Shown here piece after piece: positions 8,596 through 17,675 of a stretch of 64,000 nt of DNA (the stretch's first letter is position 1; every line of letters begins with the position of its first letter). Made by a program: the position numbers and the translations under genes. Below the pieces are notes generated by a model. That model had not been told where the DNA came from. It made no database searches and was given only the letters and a program-made list of their open reading frames with translations. The DNA is from JAOUEA01 sp963821925 (GTDB lineage Bacteria > Actinomycetota > UBA4738 > HRBIN12): assembly GCA_963821925.1 (NCBI GenBank), contig CAWGFO010000002.1:496001-560000 (forward strand), given 5' to 3'.

Positions 8596-10567
8596 CTATC
8601 CGATCGTCTGGTCGTACGCGCCGGTGATGGATGCGCCGTCCTTGGTCGTGGCGACGAGGTCGATGTGCCAGTCCCCGGCCTCGAGCGCGGTGTTCGCGAC
8701 GAAGTGGCCGGGGCTGAATCGCGTGGCGTCCAGCAGCTCGGGCGTGCCGTCCGTCGGCGTCACCACGATCGTCGCGGTCTCGAGCGGGAGCTCCAGCCCG
8801 TTGGCGTCGAAGGCCGTCAGGTGCAGCTGGTTCGTCCCGGCCACGCCGGGGTCCGCGTAGTACTGCAGTTGCATGCCGTCGGACATCGTGAAGGTCACGA
8901 TCGTCGGTTGTCCGGGGTCGGTGGCCACGTTCATCTGTTGATCGACCGGCTCGATGGAGAGCGACATGGGCACCTCCGTGGCCTCCGCGCCGGTCGTGAT
9001 CAGCGCGGTGACCGTCCACGGTCCCGGGACCGAGAGCTCGGTGCCCTCGCCCATCCAGTGGCCGTCGGGGTCGAGCATCAGGTCCACCTGTGACGCCTCG
9101 AGATCGGCGCGACCGATGGCCTCGAACCGGAGCGACACCGCGTCGGCGGCCACAGGCTCGCCGGAGTCGAAGTCGACCACGTGCGCCTCGTACCCGTTGG
9201 GTCCGGGCGCGCCGGGCGTGACGGTCAGCGTCACGTGCACGGTGGTGGCGAAGTCGGACCCCTCGACGGTGAGGGACGCCGGCGCGGCGGGCTGGACCGG
9301 CCGATCGGGCCGGGGATGCGGTGGGAGCCCGGTCAGGGTGGCGGTGGCGCCGAAGATCGCGAGGGCGGTCACCACCTCGACCCCGACCAGGCGGCCCAGG
9401 AGCGGCGATCCCTCGTACAGGTGAGGGATCGCGCGGAACCGGTTGAGCGTCCCGAGTCCGATCAGGGCGATCACGATCGCCACCTTGATCACGAGGGTCG
9501 TGCCGTACGGGGTGTCGAGGGCCTTGGTGATGCCCGACCAACCTTCCAGCTCGTCGATCGCGCGCACGACACCCGATACCACGACGACGATGAGGGCGTA
9601 CCCGGCGAGCCTGGAGTACGCGTGCGCCTCCGCCACGGGCGGGCTCGACCGGCGTCGTGCGCGGAGGAGCAGCAGGAGCAGCGTGAAGCCGCCCACCCAG
9701 ACGGCGACCACCATGAAGTGGATCCACTGGAGGACCACCTGGAGCGGGCGGCCGCCTGCGTGGCCGCCCGTCGCACGCACCAGCATCGCGAAGGCGGCCG
9801 CTTCACCGGCCCCGGCCAGCCAGAGCCCGCCCCCGCGGAACCCCGCGATCGTGGCGACGACGGCCACGACGACGCACACGATGATGAGGCGCAGGAAGGG
9901 CTCGCCCGCGTCGGACCTCGCGATCGTCCCGATCCCGGCGCCGACCGAGCGCGCCTCGGCCACCAACATCAGGCCCGCGCCGACCAGCGCGGTCACGCCC
10001 GCGAGCGGCAGCAGCACGCGCCGGCCCGGGACCTCGCCGGCGAACGCCCCCATGCCGACGACCGCGGCGCCGAAGATCAGGATGAGGCCGACGTAGAGGA
10101 GGGTCTTGCCGATCACCGACAGCGCCGAGGGCCACGGGTCCTCGGTCGGGGCGCTCGCCGTCGGCACGACCTCGCCCGTCACCTGGCCCACCCCGAAGGC
10201 GATGCTGCCCGCGGTGAGGTGCCCGTCGGTCCTCGACACCACGCGGAAGGTCGCGGTGTAGACGCCGTCGACGAGCGCCGCCATCGGGGTGAGCGCCACC
10301 TGCCGGCTGCCCTCGCCCGGGACGACCTCGGGGTCGTGCAGCGGCACCTCGGCCCCGGTCGCGTCCAGCATCCCGAGCGTCGACAGCGTCAGATCCGGCG
10401 GCTCCGAGAAGGTCAGGAGGACCTGAGCGGGCGGGGTGTCGAGGACGGCGCCGTCTGCCGGGTCGCTCGACTCGAGGCCGGCATGCGCCAGTGGCGGGAC
10501 CGGCCCCGAGGGCGAGGCCTGCCACGGCCAGCAGCCCCACGACCCCGATCCGCACGCCCCGTCTCAC
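8596..10567 (-). pseudogene. CopC-CopD copper-uptake fusion with YtkA/FixH-like C-terminal domains (one frame break in the signal peptide)
   Basis: After removing one base the product is about 656 residues. It has a signal peptide, a mature N-terminus reading AHAGLESSDPADG (the CopC Cu(II)-binding His), a CopC domain, then eight or so helices of CopD (LQWIHFMVVAVWVGGFTLLL is typical), and two C-terminal beta domains of the YtkA/FixH kind. CopC binds copper outside the cell and CopD moves it through the membrane. The signal peptide reads in one frame from the GTG at 10567 and the CopC domain in another. The extra base lies near 10484 (minus CCACTGGCGCAT, expected CCACTGCGCAT). Everything downstream is intact, so this is likely a sequencing error. 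The GTG overlaps the previous stop. Confidence 0.75.
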
Positions 10568-11112
10568 GGCGACCCCTTCACGAAGGTGACGGTGGCCGTC
10601 ACGGGAGGGTCGAACGATCCGTGGTCGGCGGCCACGAATTCGGCCTCGATCTCGTGCGTCCCCTCGGCCAGATCGCCGATCGGGATCGTCTGCTCGAGGC
10701 CGTAGCTCATCGACAGCATCCCTCCGTCGATCATGACGTGGAGGTGGCCCGCGTCGGGGGCGTTCGTCGTCGAGCCATCCTCGATGATGCGTCCTCCGGT
10801 GAGATGGAGCACCACGGTGAGCTCATCGCCCTCGACGGTGGCGCCCTCGGTCGGCTGCACGATGGAGAGTATCGCGGCCGTCGTGGGCCGGACGGCCGCC
10901 GGCGCCGCCGGACCGAGGATCGCCCGCGGCAGGAAGACCGCACCGACGACGAGCAGGCCGGCCAGGCCCATCAGGGCGTACGCCCCGGCGCGGGGCAGGC
11001 GCGGGAAGCCACGGCCCTTCAGCCGTGACCACCCCGCCCACCCCGCCCAGAGGCCGGCGAAGACCATCACGACGGACCACGTCTCGTCGACGGATCCGGC
11101 GTGAGCCAGCAT
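10564..11112 (-). CDS. Membrane-anchored extracytoplasmic protein, paralogue of the 8127-8588 lipoprotein
   Basis: The 182-residue protein has two N-terminal hydrophobic helices (about residues 11-28 and 46-66), then a domain with QPTEGATVEGDELTVVLHL, AGHLHVMIDG and EGTHEIEAEFVAADHGSFD. These match the blocks in the lipoprotein downstream, so the two genes arose by duplication and use different membrane anchors. The start ATG lies 3 nt after the previous stop, and its own stop overlaps the CopC-CopD start. A role in copper binding or delivery is inferred only from the neighbours. Confidence 0.65.
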   Translation of the reverse strand: MLAHAGSVDETWSVVMVFAGLWAGWAGWSRLKGRGFPRLPRAGAYALMGLAGLLVVGAVFLPRAILGPAAPAAVRPTTAAILSIVQPTEGATVEGDELTVVLHLTGGRIIEDGSTTNAPDAGHLHVMIDGGMLSMSYGLEQTIPIGDLAEGTHEIEAEFVAADHGSFDPPVTATVTFVKGSP

Positions 11113-11115
11113 CGG

Positions 11116-11802
11116 TCAGGCGCGCTTCCGGGTGACGAGCGCCGTGATCGCGGCGATGACGCCGATCGTGCCGACGAGCAGCCCGACCATCGCGATCGTC
11201 TTCGCGCTGTCGGCGGCCGACTGGGCGTCGGACGCCGCGGCCTCCGCCTGGGTCACGGCGTCGTCGGTGCGGGTGGCCTCCTGGTCCAGCCTGGTCGCCA
11301 ACTCATCGTTCGTCGGCGCCGTCACGGCCGGGAACGACGCGGTGACGGGATCCACGACCTCGTCGAAGGTCTTGGGGCCCGACGTGAAGGATTCGTCGAT
11401 CTTCTGTCCGTCCACCGTGCCCTGGAAGTGGAACGTGTACGGGCCGGGCTGTGACGGGATGAAGGAGTACTCGTACTCGCCCGGGGTGCCGGACTCGAGC
11501 GCGCCGTCCTCGAAGAAGAACGCGGGCTCGAGCGTCTGGGGCTCCGTGGTCTCGTCGCCGAAGCTGACCTGGACCGTCACGGCGTCGCCGAGGTCGTTCA
11601 CGGGCTTGCCTTCGTGCTTGAGGATCAGCAGGACGCCGTTGGGCTGCCCGACGTAGGCCGGCTCGTTGACGAACCCCGTCTCCATCTCGATCTTGCCGAC
11701 CGACGCGCCCGTGTGGGCCGATGCGGCCGTGAGCGGGATGAGCATGATGAACGCGGCGACGGCCAGGGTGATGACCGTCCGCGTGCGGAACGTGGAACGC
11801 AT
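11116..11802 (-). CDS. Exported beta-domain protein with coiled coil and C-terminal membrane anchor
   Basis: A signal peptide (LAVAAFIMLIPLTAASA) is followed by a mature N-terminus starting HTGASVGKIEMETG, an immunoglobulin-like region, a short coiled coil (about 165-198) and a C-terminal TM helix (MVGLLVGTIGVIAAITALV) ending in RKRA. The mature chain starting with His resembles CopC-type or FixH-like copper-binding proteins, but I cannot assign it to a named family. A clear SD (GGAGAGGAG) lies just before the ATG. This is the second gene of the copper-type operon. Confidence 0.65.
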   Translation of the reverse strand: MRSTFRTRTVITLAVAAFIMLIPLTAASAHTGASVGKIEMETGFVNEPAYVGQPNGVLLILKHEGKPVNDLGDAVTVQVSFGDETTEPQTLEPAFFFEDGALESGTPGEYEYSFIPSQPGPYTFHFQGTVDGQKIDESFTSGPKTFDEVVDPVTASFPAVTAPTNDELATRLDQEATRTDDAVTQAEAAASDAQSAADSAKTIAMVGLLVGTIGVIAAITALVTRKRA

Positions 11803-11850
11803 AGGGAACTCCTCTCCGGTTGACTGAGCGCCGCTCCGGGCGCCGGGGGG

Positions 11851-12435
11851 TCAGCGGACCGGGGGAGGACCGCGGATGCCGTCCGCGGCGACGGCGAGCC
11901 GGGCGCGGGGCCGGCACGACGCGATCGCGAGCGAGACCGCCGCGGGGAGGGGGAGCGCTGGCGCGGTGCCGAGCGCCGCCTCGATCGAGGCGGCCGCGCG
12001 GAGGAGCCACGCGATCAGGAGCGCCCCGGCGGCCGCCAGGACACCTTGCACCGCGACGCCCACCGGGATCAGACCGACGAGGTCGCGCATCGGCGCGCCC
12101 GCCGTGAGCCGTTCCAGCGTCTCCATCGCGCCGAACGCCGCGATCTGGAAGGCCGCGAGGCGGAATGCCGTCATGCGCCACCCCGGCGCGTCGTCGTCGC
12201 CGCGCGTCAGCCGCCCGAGGAACACCAGGGCGACCCCCGCGAGCGCCAGCGTCAGGGCGACGTCGTTCGCGAGCGTGAGATAGCCATGTCCCGTGTGCGC
12301 CATGGCCTCTGGGGCCCCTTGGCCGCGGGGACCGGCCACGGTGTAGGTGACCCAGTGGCCAAGGAGGACGCCGCCCGCGGCGACCCCGAAGGCGGCGCTC
12401 CGCGGCGCGCTCGAGGTGGTGCCGGAGCCGGACAT
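11851..12435 (-). CDS. Multi-pass membrane protein, first gene of copper-type operon
   Basis: The 194-residue product has about four hydrophobic segments and two His residues in the first periplasmic loop (MAHTGHGYL). I do not recognise the family. The ATG is placed by the TACAAT hexamer 7 nt upstream, giving a leaderless mRNA; longer in-frame extensions upstream lack promoter support. It heads a run of eight genes on the minus strand, most of which overlap or abut. The His-containing loop and position suggest involvement in metal handling, which is inference. Confidence 0.6.
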   Translation of the reverse strand: MSGSGTTSSAPRSAAFGVAAGGVLLGHWVTYTVAGPRGQGAPEAMAHTGHGYLTLANDVALTLALAGVALVFLGRLTRGDDDAPGWRMTAFRLAAFQIAAFGAMETLERLTAGAPMRDLVGLIPVGVAVQGVLAAAGALLIAWLLRAAASIEAALGTAPALPLPAAVSLAIASCRPRARLAVAADGIRGPPPVR

Positions 12436-12442
12436 GGCGACG

Positions 12443-12448
12443 ATTGTA
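12443..12448 (-). promoter_or_regulatory. -10 hexamer TACAAT of the copper-type operon (leaderless type)
   Basis: It lies 7 nt before the ATG at 12435, and it shares TA (12447-12448) with the divergent plus-strand hexamer. Confidence 0.55.
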
Positions 12449-12452
12449 GGCT
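12447..12452 (+). promoter_or_regulatory. -10 hexamer TAGGCT for the dehydrogenase gene
   Basis: It would give a leader of about 45 nt containing the SD at 12489-12495. The overlap with the divergent hexamer repeats the arrangement seen at 622-631. Confidence 0.45.
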
Positions 12453-12503
12453 TGCGAACGACACGTGGCCCGCCGGAGGGCCCGCACCGGAGGGGTCGAG
12501 GCC

Positions 12504-13364
12504 GTGGAACCGCAGGATGTTCGGCAGGTCGGCGTGGTGGGCTGCGGCCTGATGGGCTCGGGGATCGCCGAGGTCGTGGCGCGGGTCGGCATCGACGCCG
12601 TCTTCCTCGAGCCCACGAACGAGCTCGTGGCCGCCGGACGCGCCCGGATCGAGGCATCGACCGCCCGCGCCGTCGACCGGAGCAAGCTCACGGCCGACGA
12701 TCGCGAGGCGATCCTGGGGCGGGTTCACGGCGTCACCGACATCGAGGCGTTCGCCGAGGTCGACCTCGTGGTCGAGGCGGCGACCGAAGATCCCGCGATC
12801 AAGCTGGCGACCTTCGCGGCGCTCGACGGGCTCGTCAGGGACGAGGTGATCCTCGGCAGCAACACCTCGTCGATCCCGATCGCGACGCTCGGGGCGGCGA
12901 CCGAGCGTCCCGACCGCGTGATCGGCGTGCACTTCTTCAACCCGCCGCCGGTGATGGGGTTGGTCGAGCTGACGCCCTCGCTCGCGACGTCCGAGGCGAC
13001 CGTGGCGTTCGCCCGCGGGTTCGGCGAGCGGCTGGGCAAGACCGTCGTGGTGGCCAAGGACCACGCCGGCTTCATCGTGAACCGCCTCGTGATCCCGTAC
13101 CTGTGCGCGGCGATCCGCCTCTGCGACGAAGGCTTCGCGAGCCGTGAGGACATCGACGCCGCGATGACCCTCGGCATGAACCACCCGATGGGCCCGCTGA
13201 AGCTCGCGGACTTCATCGGGCTCGACACGGTGCTCCAGATCGCGGAGGTGCTGTTCGCGGAGTTCCGCGATCCGATGTTCGCGCCCCCGCCGCGGCTGCA
13301 GCGGATGGTCTCCGCGGGCCACCTCGGCCGCAAGAGCGGCCGGGGGTTCTACGACTACGGCTAG
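12504..13364 (+). CDS. 3-hydroxybutyryl-CoA / 3-hydroxyacyl-CoA dehydrogenase
   Basis: The 286-residue enzyme opens with the NAD(P)-binding motif VGVVGCGLMGSGIAEVVA and carries the catalytic His in GVHFFNPPPVM, followed by LVE. The C-terminal dimerisation domain contains FIVNRLVIPYL and GMNHPMGPLKLADFIGLD. It reversibly oxidises (S)-3-hydroxyacyl-CoA to 3-oxoacyl-CoA. The start is the GTG preceded at 8 nt by GGAGGGG; an upstream in-frame GTG at 12465 would add 13 residues before the fold. Together with the thiolase at 26.8 kb and Ccr at 22.7 kb it fits acetoacetyl-CoA to crotonyl-CoA conversion. Confidence 0.9.
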   Translation: MEPQDVRQVGVVGCGLMGSGIAEVVARVGIDAVFLEPTNELVAAGRARIEASTARAVDRSKLTADDREAILGRVHGVTDIEAFAEVDLVVEAATEDPAIKLATFAALDGLVRDEVILGSNTSSIPIATLGAATERPDRVIGVHFFNPPPVMGLVELTPSLATSEATVAFARGFGERLGKTVVVAKDHAGFIVNRLVIPYLCAAIRLCDEGFASREDIDAAMTLGMNHPMGPLKLADFIGLDTVLQIAEVLFAEFRDPMFAPPPRLQRMVSAGHLGRKSGRGFYDYG

Positions 13365-13394
13365 CGACCGGTCTTCCGAGCCTCGGGTCGTCCC

Positions 13395-14948
13395 TCAGGC
13401 GGCCACGACGCGGAACACCGTGCTCGTCGCAACACAGACGTAGTCGTCGTCGACGCAGAGCGAGACGGCGTAGCGACCCGGCCTCAGCGGCCAGACCCCC
13501 TCGGATCCCTTCGTGAAGCGCGCGCTCCCGAACGGCCGTCCGTCGATGTAGCGCCACTGGCGCAGCGCGCAGGCGCTCGGGTCGAAGCAGTTGCGGTTCA
13601 GGCTGAGCCAGTCGTAGCGGTTCCCGGGTCCTCCGGTCCACGTCACCTCGATCGGCTCGCCCTGCGCGTACCGGCGAGCCGAGGTCGTGATCGTCGCGGG
13701 CGCGCCGCCGTCCACGATCGCGAGACGCGCGCTGGCCACGACGGACCCGCCGTCGACGAGGGCCACGGTGGATGGCCCGGGCGTGAGCCCGTCGGTGTCG
13801 AGACGGACCGTCCCGTCGACGGCGCCCGCGTCGACGGACGCCGAGACCGCGGCCGGGTCGGACGCGGGGTCGTCGCCCGGCGCCCAGATGCCGATCGTGC
13901 GTCCGCCCGACGCGGGATCGTGGAAGATCACGTCCACCGTCGATCGTGCGACGACGCGCTCGTCGGTCGGCGCGACGAACGACGGAGGCTCGACCGGCGT
14001 GACGTCGACCGTGGAGACGACGGCCCGATGGTCCGTCGGCCATGGCAGGCTCACGATGTCGGTGTACGGGCCGCCCTCGCCGACCACGCGGCTGTGGATC
14101 GGCGTGATCGGGCCCGCCGTGTACACGTAGTCGATCCGGTCCCACGTGTCCCATCGACCGCAGGCGGGGTAGAGGTCGGCGCAGTACGTGAAGCCGGGAT
14201 CCGCCACGGGGTCGGGATGGATCGCGCGGTACGTGTCGGTGAAGCCGGCGTCCTCCATCGCGACGGTGACCGGCCAGGCGACCGGGAAGCGCTCGCCCGG
14301 CGGGTCCAGGTAGGGCGGCTGCCACCCGAGCGCGTCCACGGCCTCGGGGGTCCAGTCCAGGTGCGAGGGCGTGTTCAGGTCGCCCACGAAGATCGTCGGC
14401 AACCCGTCGGCGATCGGCCCGGCCACGGCGTCCAGGTGCGGCTGCAGCCACGCGAGCTTCCCCTGCTCGTCCGCGAGCACCTCGGCTTCGGACCCGCCCT
14501 GGAGCATCGCGTACATCCCGCTCGGCCACCACGGGGTGTGGGTCTGGGCGATCGCCGCGACCGCGCCGTCGGCGAGCACCACGTACGCCCAGGCGCCCTC
14601 GGGGATCCGTCCGCCGGGGGTGCCCGGCGCGCGGCTGCCGTCGGGGTGGACGATCGGGAACCGGCTGACCACGTGCATCCGTGGCGAGGCGTACCAGCCG
14701 AGCAGCCGCGCGATCTTCCGGGTCTTCCCGAAGGGCTCCTGCAGCCCCACGACATCGGCGTCGGCCACGCGGATCGCCTTCACGACGGCCCGGATCGTCG
14801 AGTAGGACGCCCCGTACTGGATGTTGAACGACATCACCTTGATCCGGATCGGAGACGGGGCGGCGGCGCCGACCGGTCCGGCCGCGGGCAGGAGCAGGGC
14901 GGCGATGAGGAGCAGGACGAGCGATGAGCCGACCAGCGTGCGTCTCAT
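13395..14948 (-). CDS. Secreted endonuclease/exonuclease/phosphatase-fold hydrolase
   Basis: The 517-residue protein has a signal peptide (about 1-28) and an EEP fold. Its motifs are KVMSFNIQYG, GLQEPFG (catalytic Glu), FVGDLNTPSH (Asp/Asn), RIDYVYTAG and WPTDHRAVVS (terminal Asp-His pair). The family includes DNases, sphingomyelinases and inositol phosphatases that cut phosphodiester or phosphomonoester bonds with Mg2+. A C-terminal extension of about 180 residues looks like beta-sandwich domains, possibly for surface or substrate binding. The substrate cannot be read from the sequence. The start is supported by TAGGCT 8 nt upstream. Confidence 0.82.
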   Translation of the reverse strand: MRRTLVGSSLVLLLIAALLLPAAGPVGAAAPSPIRIKVMSFNIQYGASYSTIRAVVKAIRVADADVVGLQEPFGKTRKIARLLGWYASPRMHVVSRFPIVHPDGSRAPGTPGGRIPEGAWAYVVLADGAVAAIAQTHTPWWPSGMYAMLQGGSEAEVLADEQGKLAWLQPHLDAVAGPIADGLPTIFVGDLNTPSHLDWTPEAVDALGWQPPYLDPPGERFPVAWPVTVAMEDAGFTDTYRAIHPDPVADPGFTYCADLYPACGRWDTWDRIDYVYTAGPITPIHSRVVGEGGPYTDIVSLPWPTDHRAVVSTVDVTPVEPPSFVAPTDERVVARSTVDVIFHDPASGGRTIGIWAPGDDPASDPAAVSASVDAGAVDGTVRLDTDGLTPGPSTVALVDGGSVVASARLAIVDGGAPATITTSARRYAQGEPIEVTWTGGPGNRYDWLSLNRNCFDPSACALRQWRYIDGRPFGSARFTKGSEGVWPLRPGRYAVSLCVDDDYVCVATSTVFRVVAA

Positions 14949-14956
14949 GTCGTCGG

Positions 14957-14962
14957 AGCCTA
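14957..14962 (-). promoter_or_regulatory. -10 hexamer TAGGCT of the secreted hydrolase (leaderless type)
   Basis: It ends 8 nt before the ATG at 14948. Confidence 0.5.
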
Positions 14963-15004
14963 GGCAGGCGCCCGTCGCGGGTCGAATCGACGGGTGACCC
15001 GTGG

Positions 15005-15925
15005 TCAGCGACGGAGGCGCTCGGCGAGCCCGGCTGCGTAGCCGGCCATCTTGGCCGAGTCGATCCACGCCATCAGCGCGGGCACGGCGACCGCCGCGAA
15101 CCCCCGCTCGCGCGCGTCGCGCTCGCGCCGCCGGGCGCGGCGCACAGGTCCGCGCGCGTAGGCCACCGCCCCCGCCGCCGCGAGCGCCTTCGGCCAGGTC
15201 CGACGCGAGGCGAGGGCCACGGCGAGCCCTCCGTACACCCCGAAGCGCAGCGCGTGCCGCTCGGGGTAGAGGCCGCCCCGAGCGTCGCCCCGCGCGTATC
15301 GGAAGTACTGGAGCCACGTGGCCGTCAGCGTGGGCCGCAGGCGCCAGCGCACGACCGCCTCGCGCGCGAAGCGCAGATCCAGTCCGCGCTCGCGCCACCG
15401 ATGGTTCACCCACATGTCCTCGCCGATGTCGAGCCACTCCGGGTAGCCGCCCACCGACTCGATCGCGTCGCGACGGTAGGCCACCGACCGAGCGCTCGGC
15501 ATGAAGGTCGCCGGGTCGACCTCGCTCGCGTCGAACGGCAGGTTCACGGCGGCCAGGCACTCCGAGAGGAACCCATCGGTGATCGGCAGGTAGAACCCCA
15601 TCGCCACGTCGGCGCCCTCGTCGAGCGGCCGGAGGAGCTCCTCGAGCCACGTGGGCTCGAGCACGCAGTCGGCGTCGGTGACCGCGATCACGTCGTGCGC
15701 GGCGCCCGCGATCGCGACGTTGCGGCCCCGTGCGATGTTCGCCCCCGGCTCCTCGATCAGGGTCACGCCCTCGGCCCGGGCGAGCAGGTCGGCGGTGCCG
15801 TCCGTCGAACCGCCGTCCACGATCACGACCTCGTCGGGCGCGCGCGTCTGCGCGGCCAGCGAGCCGAGGAAGTCCTCGATGTGATCGGCGCCGTTCAGCA
15901 CCGTGGCGATCAACGACACCTTCAT
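15005..15925 (-). CDS. Family 2 glycosyltransferase (GT-A fold)
   Basis: The 306-residue enzyme begins KVSLIATVLNGADHIEDFL and shows the GT2 signatures VVIVDGGSTDGT, the DxD-type VTDADC and the acceptor-site region DIGEDMWVNHRW. The C-terminus has a weakly hydrophobic stretch that may contact the membrane. It transfers a sugar from a nucleotide donor to a surface glycan precursor; donor and acceptor are unknown. Its ATG overlaps the stop of the GT4 gene (ATGA), so the two are translated together. Confidence 0.85.
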   Translation of the reverse strand: MKVSLIATVLNGADHIEDFLGSLAAQTRAPDEVVIVDGGSTDGTADLLARAEGVTLIEEPGANIARGRNVAIAGAAHDVIAVTDADCVLEPTWLEELLRPLDEGADVAMGFYLPITDGFLSECLAAVNLPFDASEVDPATFMPSARSVAYRRDAIESVGGYPEWLDIGEDMWVNHRWRERGLDLRFAREAVVRWRLRPTLTATWLQYFRYARGDARGGLYPERHALRFGVYGGLAVALASRRTWPKALAAAGAVAYARGPVRRARRRERDARERGFAAVAVPALMAWIDSAKMAGYAAGLAERLRR

Positions 15926-17034
15926 GCGGCTCCCGTCGCGTGTCGGTAGGCGTCGAGGGTAGCGCGGGCGGTCGTCGCCCAGGTGAAGCCGGCTGCGCGT
16001 TCGCGCCCGCGCCGCCGGAGGTCCTCGGCCACCCGGCGATCGGTCAGCACCCGCGCGAGCGCGTCGGCGATCTCGCCCACGTCCTCCGGGTCCACGAGGA
16101 CGGCGGCGTCGCCCACCACCTCGGGGAGGGACGACGTAGCCGACACGACCGACGGCACGCCCCGGGCGAGCGCCTCGACCACCGGAAGCCCGAACCCCTC
16201 GTAGAGCGAGAGGTAGGCGAACGCGTCGGCCCCACGATACAGGGCGTCGAGGTCCCGATCCGACACGTGGCCCGTGCGCACGACCGTCCCCGCGCCCGGC
16301 CGATCCAGCTCCAGGCGAAGGTCGTCGTTGCCCCAGCCGTCGGCGCCCGCGAGCACGAGGGTGTGCGGCACGTCCGGGGCCACCTGTCGGTACGCGCGCA
16401 GCAGCCGCACCAGGTTCTTCCGCGGTTCCTGGGTCCCCACGCTGAGCACGTAGGGGCGCGTGATCCCCAGGCGGTCCACCACCGGGCCGGGATCCGCCTC
16501 GGTCGCAGGGAGCGACGCCCCGAGCGGGGTCACGTGCACGCGTTCGGCGTCGAGGTGATGCCGGCTCAGCAGGTCGTCGGCCGTGCTCTGGGTCGGGACC
16601 AGGATCGCGGCCGCCCGCTTCACGGCGGCGCGGACGCCCGCGCGGTAGAGCCACCGCCAGGAGGTGGGGAACAGGTCGGGGTGATGCTCGAACGCCAGGT
16701 CGTGCACCGTCACTACCAGGGCCTGGCGGCGACGCACGGGCGGCACGGAGGCGGGGTTCGTGGCATGGACGACGTCGAACCCGTCGAACGCGGGCGGGAG
16801 CTTCGGCCGACCGGCCAGGTCCCACTGCGGGTAGAGGGTGCGGATCGGTCCCGGGATCTCCAACGTCGGGAAGTCCGAGAGCCACGCCGGCCCGGGCTCG
16901 GGGAACCGACAGTGGAACAGCGTCAGGTCGACACCGTCGTCGTCGGCCAGCGCCCGGGCGAGCTCGCGCACGTACGTCCCGATCCCGCCGGGCGCCGAGA
17001 ACCACAGCTGGTCCACCTGGAACCCGGCCTTCAC
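15922..17034 (-). CDS. Family 4 glycosyltransferase (GT-B fold)
   Basis: The 370-residue protein has an N-terminal acceptor domain with SAPGGIGTYVRELARAL and a donor domain with VGTQEPRKNLVRLLRAY, the EX7E signature in EGFGLPVVEALARGVPSVVS, and a ribose/phosphate loop. GT4 retaining enzymes use UDP-, GDP- or ADP-sugars. I start it at the GTG that overlaps the cupin stop (GTGA); a longer ATG start at 17055 would overlap the cupin coding region. It forms a pair with the GT2 gene. Confidence 0.85.
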   Translation of the reverse strand: MKAGFQVDQLWFSAPGGIGTYVRELARALADDDGVDLTLFHCRFPEPGPAWLSDFPTLEIPGPIRTLYPQWDLAGRPKLPPAFDGFDVVHATNPASVPPVRRRQALVVTVHDLAFEHHPDLFPTSWRWLYRAGVRAAVKRAAAILVPTQSTADDLLSRHHLDAERVHVTPLGASLPATEADPGPVVDRLGITRPYVLSVGTQEPRKNLVRLLRAYRQVAPDVPHTLVLAGADGWGNDDLRLELDRPGAGTVVRTGHVSDRDLDALYRGADAFAYLSLYEGFGLPVVEALARGVPSVVSATSSLPEVVGDAAVLVDPEDVGEIADALARVLTDRRVAEDLRRRGRERAAGFTWATTARATLDAYRHATGAA

Positions 17035-17326
17035 GGGCCCCACGCCTCGATGCACGCGCAGCCGTCGCGCCCCACGGTGGCGCCGTGGGGGGTCCCCGCC
17101 GCCAGGTCCAGCCGGTCACCGGGGGTGAGCGCGACGTCGCCGTCGTCGGCATGGAACACGATCGATCCCTCGAGGCAGAAGAGCACCTTGGGTCGCTCGT
17201 GCGTGTGCACGCCGTACCGGTCGCCCGGGCCGTTGCTCCAGCGCGGGGTGCGCCGCAGCCCTCGTCCCTGAAGGACCGCTCGGCGTCGCCGCGCGTCGCG
17301 TCTCCCGGGGTGACCGTCCAGCCCAT
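17031..17326 (-). pseudogene. Small cupin protein (one frame break)
   Basis: The first third reads MGWTVTPGDATRGDAERSF in the ATG frame. The cupin core then reads in another frame: WSNGPGDRYGVHTHERPKVL, LEGSIVFHADD and LTPGDRLDLAAGTPHGATV. These have the two cupin motifs with metal ligands His-x-His-Glu and His. The span is 296 nt, one base short of 99 codons. Restoring one G in the run near 17255 joins the halves as RDEGLRRTPRWSNG. The product would be a 98-residue single-domain cupin of unknown substrate, coupled to both neighbours. Confidence 0.65.
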
Positions 17327-17328
17327 CG

Positions 17329-17667
17329 TCAGGCCTCCAGCCCCATCAGGCGCCGGGCCTCGGCCAGCCGCGGCCAGGGAACGAAGACGGTGGCGGTCGC
17401 CGTGTCGAACGGTTCGTCGTCCGGCATCTCGACGTGCGGCGCGAACCCCGCGTCTCGGAGCCTCCCGAGGAACGTCGGCAGGTCCGCCGCCCGCACGGTG
17501 GCGAGCTCCACGCAGCCGTCGTCGTCGGTCGGCAGGTCGGCATCCTCGGGCGCGAGCGTGTCGGTGGCGCCGACCTCGGCGGATCGCTCGTCGTCCGCGG
17601 CCCGCACCGCGTCCAGGAAGTCCTCGAAGGAGAACCCGTCGGGCAGCTCCTCGCGGTCGCCGCTCAC
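17329..17667 (-). CDS. Small protein of unknown function
   Basis: This 112-residue acidic protein starts at a GTG preceded at 5 nt by GAGGG. It contains no recognisable motif; its C-terminal half (VELATVRAADLPTFLGRLRDAG, then EPFDTATATVFVPWPRLAEARRLMG) looks like a small alpha/beta domain. It lies 8 nt after the epsilon-like gene and 2 nt before the cupin, so it is co-transcribed with the acyl-CoA carboxylase. A link to that enzyme is only positional. Confidence 0.5.
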   Translation of the reverse strand: MSGDREELPDGFSFEDFLDAVRAADDERSAEVGATDTLAPEDADLPTDDDGCVELATVRAADLPTFLGRLRDAGFAPHVEMPDDEPFDTATATVFVPWPRLAEARRLMGLEA

Positions 17668-17675
17668 GCCGACCC

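Noticed and set aside
15005..17326. One 773-residue minus-strand frame spanning cupin, GT4 and GT2
   Set aside because: Only its ends carry real protein sequence. The middle is a shadow of the GT4 gene, so it is not a fusion.
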